The notes under the pieces were generated by a model that worked only from the letters and a program-made list of their open reading frames with translations, had not been told where the DNA came from and searched no databases. Both the position numbers and the translations under genes were made by a program. A DNA stretch of 64,000 nt from Puniceicoccaceae bacterium 5H (GTDB taxonomy: Bacteria; Verrucomicrobiota; Verrucomicrobiia; Opitutales; Oceanipulchritudinaceae). Of the stretch, positions 59,505 to 64,000 are shown in pieces (position 1 is the first letter of the stretch; each line of letters starts with the position of its first letter). The stretch is from NCBI GenBank assembly GCA_009772895.1, contig WOUP01000006.1:124001-188000 (forward strand), written 5' to 3'.

Positions 59505-61937
59505 CTACCGCTCCAATTGCAGCGTTTGCGGCTTGCCGGCCTCAAGGGCCACCGGGTGGGTCTCGTCGCCGAGGTGCACGTCCACGTGCTGGTCTATCGC
59601 TGAGCGCAGCACCAATTCCACCGCGTCCGGGGTCCAGGCGATACGTTCGACGAGGATCTGACCACGAGCGGCCAGGCCCTTGACCTCGCCCTGCTCCATG
59701 GCCTCGGGCAGACCTTGCAGCAGCGTCAGTTCGCCCGGGAGGGAATCCACCAGCACGCGGTTGAGGATCTCTGGGATGCCGCCGTTGGCATCCATGTTGA
59801 AGATGCCGCCATGCTCGTAGTGGGCGGAGGCCATGCTATCATAGATCGCGCCATAGGCGGCCATGCGCGTGAGGATCTCCCAAATATCGTCGCCCCGGCC
59901 GAGGCGCGCGGCACACAGGGCCAGGTGCATGCGCCCGTGGGACGACGTCTCGCTGTTCTTGCGCGAACCGACGTTTTCCGGATTGCGGAACCACGCGTTG
60001 AAGCGCCCCTCGTAGGCCTGCTCGGCGGCAGCCCAGAGCCGGGGTGTGCGCTCGGGATCGAACTCGTGATCCTGAAACAAGCCGTAGAGGTGCATCATGT
60101 GACGGTGGTTGTTGTGATTGGGGTGGCCCTCCACCGCCCACTCCTGCAGCTCGCCATTGTCCGCGATGACGTAAGGCGGCAACTGGTCGAGCATCTTGCG
60201 CCACACCGGCAGTTTCGGGTGTTCGACGCCCAAGACGGTATAGCCGTCGATGAGGTTGGTCAGCAGCTCGCGCACAATCGAAATGTCCTGCGTCGAATTG
60301 TCTCCCGGGCCGTTTTCTGCCGAGTAGGACGGGCTGAAGCGGTAGTGCCCCGAGTCGTCGAGGAAGAGGAAATCTTCATAAAACAGTGCCGCCTCCTCCA
60401 TCAGGGGCAGCGCGCGCTCACGCAGGAAGGCCTTGTCCCCGGTGTAGAGGTAGTACTGGTAGTGCCAATGGAGCAGCCAAGCCGCGCCGGGCGTCCAGAA
60501 GTGCAGGGGCCAGTCGACGTTCCAGTGAAACATGCGCGCGTTGTCCGACTGTCTGCTCGGGGCGTGAAGGCCACGTACGCCATAGAGGTGGCGGGCGTTG
60601 AGCCGCCAGTCGTCGAGCGAGGCGTCGATCAGGTCGAAGTAGCCGTCGAGCAGCTCAGGTGTGTTGCAGCTGAGCAGGTGCGAGATGGCCAGTTGCAGAT
60701 TGGTGTCAGTCGTGTAATCGCCCGACCACGCCGGCTCCCAGGTGCCGGTCCAGATACCTTGCAGATTCGGCGGACGCACGCCACTGCTGCTGATAATGGT
60801 GTAGCGGCTGCCGTCGTAGATCTTTTCCAGCAGCGCGGGCGGGATCGTGTTTTCCGCCTTTACCTGGGCAAAGAGCACTTCGGAGGGTAACTGACGTTGC
60901 GCCGCCTTGCCCCCGAAATCCACCTTCACGCGGTCCATCAACGCCTCGTGGACCTTGGCGTGTCGGGCCAGCAATGCGTCGTAGTCCGCCTCCAGCGCTT
61001 CCAGATCGCGCAGCAGCTCGCGGGAACGATCTTCCGTGCCCGAAGGCGCGGGCTGCAGCCGGGCGAGGATCAGCACCCGGTCGGCCCCGTGGACCTCCAG
61101 CTCGTGATCCGTCCCCTTGACCTCACCGCCCGGCGCCAGCACCCGCACCGCGGCGTCGTAGCCCCGCAACGGGCTGCCCTCTTGAAACGTGTAGGCTGCG
61201 CTGAGCAAGAGGCCGCCGTTTTTGGCTTTTACCTCTTCGTCGATCAGCTGGTTGGCCGCCGAACCCGGCAACGTTTCCGAAGTTTGCCGGTTGGCGTTGT
61301 ACGCCCACACGACCGTGTCTGGCACCGGCGGGATGCCCACCGTGGCATCGACTGGTTTGCGCTCGCCGGTCTCGGCATCCCGGGCGGTCAAGGACGCCAC
61401 CAACACGTTGTCCGCGCGGGAGATGAAGACCCGGCGCTGCCAGACGGTGCCCTCGGTCTGCCACTGTGCGATGATCTCGCCGTTTTCGAAATTTTCCGAA
61501 CGGGCGTAACCCGGCCCTTCGCTGGCCTCTCCGGCATCGAGCCGCAGTTCAAAGCCGACATGGAAGGGGTTGGTGAAAATCAGGCCCTGATAGCCCTGAG
61601 GGCGCGCCTGCTGCACCATGTACTCGGTAGCGGCCCGGTAGCCCTCTTCGCGGATGATGCGGCGGACCTCAGGCAGATCGTCCCCCAGCTCCGGGATCAC
61701 CGGCACATCGTTGATCGGCAGGAACAGCTTGGCGTGCGTCACCACCAGCGTTTCATCGCCTGCCCGCCCCTGATCCATCACGCCCATGCGCCCGTTGCCA
61801 CTGATGAACGACTCCTCCCATCTCGTCCCCGCCCTTTCACTCCAGACACCACGACCGGGCGGGCTGACCACCGCCTGAAAAGCGGCAGTAAAGGGAACGC
61901 AACAGAAGAGACTCATCACGATCGGAAGCAGGCGCAT
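59505..61937 (-). CDS. Secreted GH95-family alpha-L-fucosidase/galactosidase-like enzyme
   Basis: The ATG at 61937 gives 810 residues with a signal peptide (MRLLPIVMSLFCCVPFTAAF). An N-terminal beta-domain (about 25-280) opens with WEESFISGNGRMGVM, followed by an (alpha/alpha)6 barrel (about 310-720) and a C-terminal beta-domain. Expected catalytic acid Glu599 (LQEWAVEGHPNHNNHRH) and Asp716 (FNMDANGG) are present. The Asn-x-Asn motif of characterised GH95 enzymes reads Asp411-Thr-Asn413 (TTDTNLQLAISH), so activity or specificity may differ. It probably removes L-fucose or L-galactose from plant or algal glycans. It diverges from the GH43 gene. Confidence 0.88.
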   Translation of the reverse strand: MRLLPIVMSLFCCVPFTAAFQAVVSPPGRGVWSERAGTRWEESFISGNGRMGVMDQGRAGDETLVVTHAKLFLPINDVPVIPELGDDLPEVRRIIREEGYRAATEYMVQQARPQGYQGLIFTNPFHVGFELRLDAGEASEGPGYARSENFENGEIIAQWQTEGTVWQRRVFISRADNVLVASLTARDAETGERKPVDATVGIPPVPDTVVWAYNANRQTSETLPGSAANQLIDEEVKAKNGGLLLSAAYTFQEGSPLRGYDAAVRVLAPGGEVKGTDHELEVHGADRVLILARLQPAPSGTEDRSRELLRDLEALEADYDALLARHAKVHEALMDRVKVDFGGKAAQRQLPSEVLFAQVKAENTIPPALLEKIYDGSRYTIISSSGVRPPNLQGIWTGTWEPAWSGDYTTDTNLQLAISHLLSCNTPELLDGYFDLIDASLDDWRLNARHLYGVRGLHAPSRQSDNARMFHWNVDWPLHFWTPGAAWLLHWHYQYYLYTGDKAFLRERALPLMEEAALFYEDFLFLDDSGHYRFSPSYSAENGPGDNSTQDISIVRELLTNLIDGYTVLGVEHPKLPVWRKMLDQLPPYVIADNGELQEWAVEGHPNHNNHRHMMHLYGLFQDHEFDPERTPRLWAAAEQAYEGRFNAWFRNPENVGSRKNSETSSHGRMHLALCAARLGRGDDIWEILTRMAAYGAIYDSMASAHYEHGGIFNMDANGGIPEILNRVLVDSLPGELTLLQGLPEAMEQGEVKGLAARGQILVERIAWTPDAVELVLRSAIDQHVDVHLGDETHPVALEAGKPQTLQLER

Positions 61938-61957
61938 GGGGCGACGAAAACACAAAT

Positions 61958-61969
61958 CTGACCGTCAAG
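61958..61969. promoter_or_regulatory. Operator-like site related to the ara palindrome
   Basis: CTGACCGTCAAG shares the TGACnGTCA core and the right arm GTCAAG with the palindrome at 58058. It lies 21 bases upstream of the GH95 start and 48 bases before the GH43 start, a fitting place for a repressor of both genes. Confidence 0.45.
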
Positions 61970-62016
61970 CCAATCTCGACTTGTAGCTGTTCTCAACATG
62001 CCCACCTTCTGACGGT

Positions 62017-63963
62017 ATGACCTCGGCGCTGCGCCTCCTTCTGATCCTCCTGTTCCCCCTTTCCCTCGTGGCTGAACATACCTTGACTCCCCTGATCTTT
62101 CAGCGGGCGGATCCCTGGATCCACCGCGAAGGCGACCGTTATTACTTTACCGGCACGGTACCGGACTATGACCGCATCGAGTTGCGCGCAGCCGACAGCG
62201 TGGCAGGCCTGGCCTGCGCCGAGCCCAAGACTGTCTGGCGCCGCCACGAAAGCGGGCCGATGAGCTGGCATATCTGGGCGCCCGAGCTGCACCGCATCGA
62301 CGGCAAGTGGTATCTCTACTTCGCCGCCGGCCGAGCCAACGCCATCTGGGATATCCGCATGTATGTGCTCGAGAATGCCAGCGACGACCCGATGGAGGGC
62401 GAGTGGACCGAGCGCGGCCAGATTCAGACCCGCTGGGACAGTTTTTCGCTCGATGCCACGACCTTTGAGCACCAGGGCACGCGCTACCTCGTCTGGGCTC
62501 AGCAGGAGCCCGATTCGGGCATGAACTCCTACATCTGGATCGCGCCGCTGAAGAACCCGTGGACCCTCGCCGGCGAACAGGTCATGATCTCCAAGCCCGA
62601 TTACGACTGGGAGAAGCAGCTCTACAAGGTCAATGAAGGCCCGGCCGTGATCAAGCGCAACGGACGCATCTTCATCAGCTACTCCGCCAGCGGCACCGAC
62701 GCCAACTATTGCATGGGCCTGCTGGCGGCCGACGCAGACGCCGACCTGCTCGACCCGCAGAGCTGGCACAAGTCGCCGGAGCCCGTCTTCCAGACCTCCG
62801 AAAAGAACGGCATCTACGGTCCCGGCCACAACGGCTTTACCACTGGGCCGGACGGCGAAGACCTACTGGTCTACCACGCCCGGAACTACCGCGACATCCA
62901 CCGCGATCCGCTCGAAGACCCCAACCGCCACGCCCGCGTGCAGCCCTTTGGCTGGAACGAAGACGGCACCCCCGAGTTTGGCGAGCCCGCGCCCGAAGCC
63001 GAGGGCAAGGTGGCGGACAAGCCGCTCTTCCGCGACCCGATCTACGACGGCGCCGCCGATCCGCTCATTATCTGGAACCCGGAACGCGCGCGCTGGTGGA
63101 TGTTTTACACCAACCGCCGGGCCAAGGCCGAAGGGCTGACCGGCGTCACCTGGGTACACGGCACACGCCTCGGCATCGCGGAATCCTGCGACGGCGGCGC
63201 CACCTGGAGCTACGTCGGCACCGCAGATATCGACTTGCCGGAAGAACTGGGCGGCGACGACGCCACCCACTGGGCCCCCGAAGTCTTTACCGATGAAGAC
63301 GGGCTGCACCACATGCTGCTCACCGTCGTGCCCGGCGTGTTCGAGGACTGGCACCACCCGCGCGACATCGTGCACCTCACCAGCACCGATCTGCGCCACT
63401 GGTCTCACGCCGAGGCCCTGCAGCTGGCCAGCGACCGCGTGATCGACGCCTGCATCCTGCGCATGGACGATGGCCGCTGGCGCATGTGGTACAACAACGA
63501 GCGCGATGCCAAATCCATCTACTACGCCGACAGCTGGGACCTGCATCACTGGAGCGATCACGGCAAGACCGTGGGCGACCGCTCGGGTGAAGGCCCGACC
63601 GTCTTCCGCTGGCACGGCTATTACTGGATGATCACCGACGTCTGGCGCGGCCTCGGCGTCTACCGCTCCAGCGACAGCGAAAACTGGGAGCGCATGCCGG
63701 GCGACAACCTGCTGCAACAGCCCGGGACCGGCGAAGACGATCGCGTGAAGGGCCAACACCCCGACGTGGTGGTCGAGGGCGACCGCGCGTATATCTTTTA
63801 CTTTACCCACGCCGGGCAGGAAGACCCCGATATCCCGGACGGCTATCAGAAGCGCCGCAGCTCGATCCAGGTCAGCGAACTCAAATTTGAGGACGGCTGG
63901 CTGACCACCGACCGCGACGCCCCGACCCACATCCGCCTCGATCCGGGATTGGTCACGCCATAA
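62017..63963 (+). CDS. Exported two-domain GH43-type arabinan/xylan-active enzyme
   Basis: The 648-residue protein has a signal peptide (MTSALRLLLILLFPLSLVA) and two five-bladed beta-propellers. The first (about 22-315) is a GH43 domain with the expected triad: Asp32 (FQRADPWIH), Asp146 (SLDATTF) and Glu207 (VNEGPAVIK), plus HIWAPELH. The second (about 335-645) has related propeller motifs (DGAADPLIIWN, HWAPEVFTDEDG, DACILRMDDGRWRMWY) but a less clear triad and may be a second hydrolase or a binding unit. It probably releases L-arabinofuranose, which araBAD would then catabolise. The remaining 37 bases of the window show no feature. Confidence 0.9.
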   Translation: MTSALRLLLILLFPLSLVAEHTLTPLIFQRADPWIHREGDRYYFTGTVPDYDRIELRAADSVAGLACAEPKTVWRRHESGPMSWHIWAPELHRIDGKWYLYFAAGRANAIWDIRMYVLENASDDPMEGEWTERGQIQTRWDSFSLDATTFEHQGTRYLVWAQQEPDSGMNSYIWIAPLKNPWTLAGEQVMISKPDYDWEKQLYKVNEGPAVIKRNGRIFISYSASGTDANYCMGLLAADADADLLDPQSWHKSPEPVFQTSEKNGIYGPGHNGFTTGPDGEDLLVYHARNYRDIHRDPLEDPNRHARVQPFGWNEDGTPEFGEPAPEAEGKVADKPLFRDPIYDGAADPLIIWNPERARWWMFYTNRRAKAEGLTGVTWVHGTRLGIAESCDGGATWSYVGTADIDLPEELGGDDATHWAPEVFTDEDGLHHMLLTVVPGVFEDWHHPRDIVHLTSTDLRHWSHAEALQLASDRVIDACILRMDDGRWRMWYNNERDAKSIYYADSWDLHHWSDHGKTVGDRSGEGPTVFRWHGYYWMITDVWRGLGVYRSSDSENWERMPGDNLLQQPGTGEDDRVKGQHPDVVVEGDRAYIFYFTHAGQEDPDIPDGYQKRRSSIQVSELKFEDGWLTTDRDAPTHIRLDPGLVTP

Positions 63964-64000
63964 GGGCGATTTAACGGAAACGTAAGAATTGTACTTGCCA

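Noticed and set aside
1-64000. CRISPR arrays, tRNA or rRNA genes, insertion sequences, prophage
   Set aside because: None seen on either strand: no regular direct repeats with spacers, no transposase or integrase frames, no rRNA-like stretches.

Overview
The window looks like a chromosomal segment of a GC-rich, Gram-negative polysaccharide degrader, most likely a member of the Verrucomicrobiota, class Opitutae. The signs are a secreted protein ending in a PEP-CTERM sorting tail, several TonB-dependent receptors (TBDRs), many secreted glycoside hydrolases (GH2, GH26, GH27, GH43, GH95), giant FG-GAP/VCBS surface proteins, hairpin-rich intergenic repeats, and weak or absent Shine-Dalgarno sequences on most genes. 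The taxonomic call is inference; no rRNA, tRNA, CRISPR array, insertion sequence or phage gene was seen.

Layout. Positions 1-11414 (minus) are the first 3804 codons of one giant exported mosaic protein whose C-terminus lies outside the window. 12163-24295 (plus) is a saccharolytic stretch: a Tat-exported GH2 enzyme, a TBDR, a periplasmic TonB_C-like protein, a GH26 mannanase, a small secreted unknown, a metallo-beta-lactamase/rhodanese fusion, a LuxI-like acyltransferase and a GH27 alpha-galactosidase. 24438-25054 is a membrane protein with a 2-nt frame disruption near its C-terminus. 25113-27569 is a Ktr-type cation uptake pair.

27571-36203 (all minus) is a possible scavenging and sensing block. 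In transcription order it holds a membrane-anchored endonuclease/exonuclease/phosphatase-family hydrolase, a TBDR, a GlpQ-type phosphodiesterase, a CheB-CheR-PAS-histidine-kinase fusion and a stand-alone receiver; a secreted alpha/beta hydrolase diverges from it. 37329-41320 holds a spondin-type PEP-CTERM protein, an SDR, and a YeiH-type transporter with its divergent LysR regulator.

41386-52843 is the metal-uptake region. It has an OprC-like copper TBDR with a structured leader, a small Cys-x-x-Cys protein, and then (plus) a siderophore-type TBDR followed by a PepSY reductase-like protein, DUF3450, ExbB, second ExbB, ExbD, TonB and a TPR protein. This is a complete TonB2/TtpC-style energising operon. 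52851-59134 holds a polysaccharide-type methyltransferase, an araBAD operon and a divergent LacI regulator with a perfect palindrome between them. A hairpin-rich repeat follows, then divergent GH95 and tandem-GH43 genes whose shared intergenic region carries a related TGACnGTCA motif, suggesting one arabinose-responsive regulon from polymer cleavage to pentose phosphate.

Long open frames lie antisense to many of these genes because of the high third-position GC; they were rejected.
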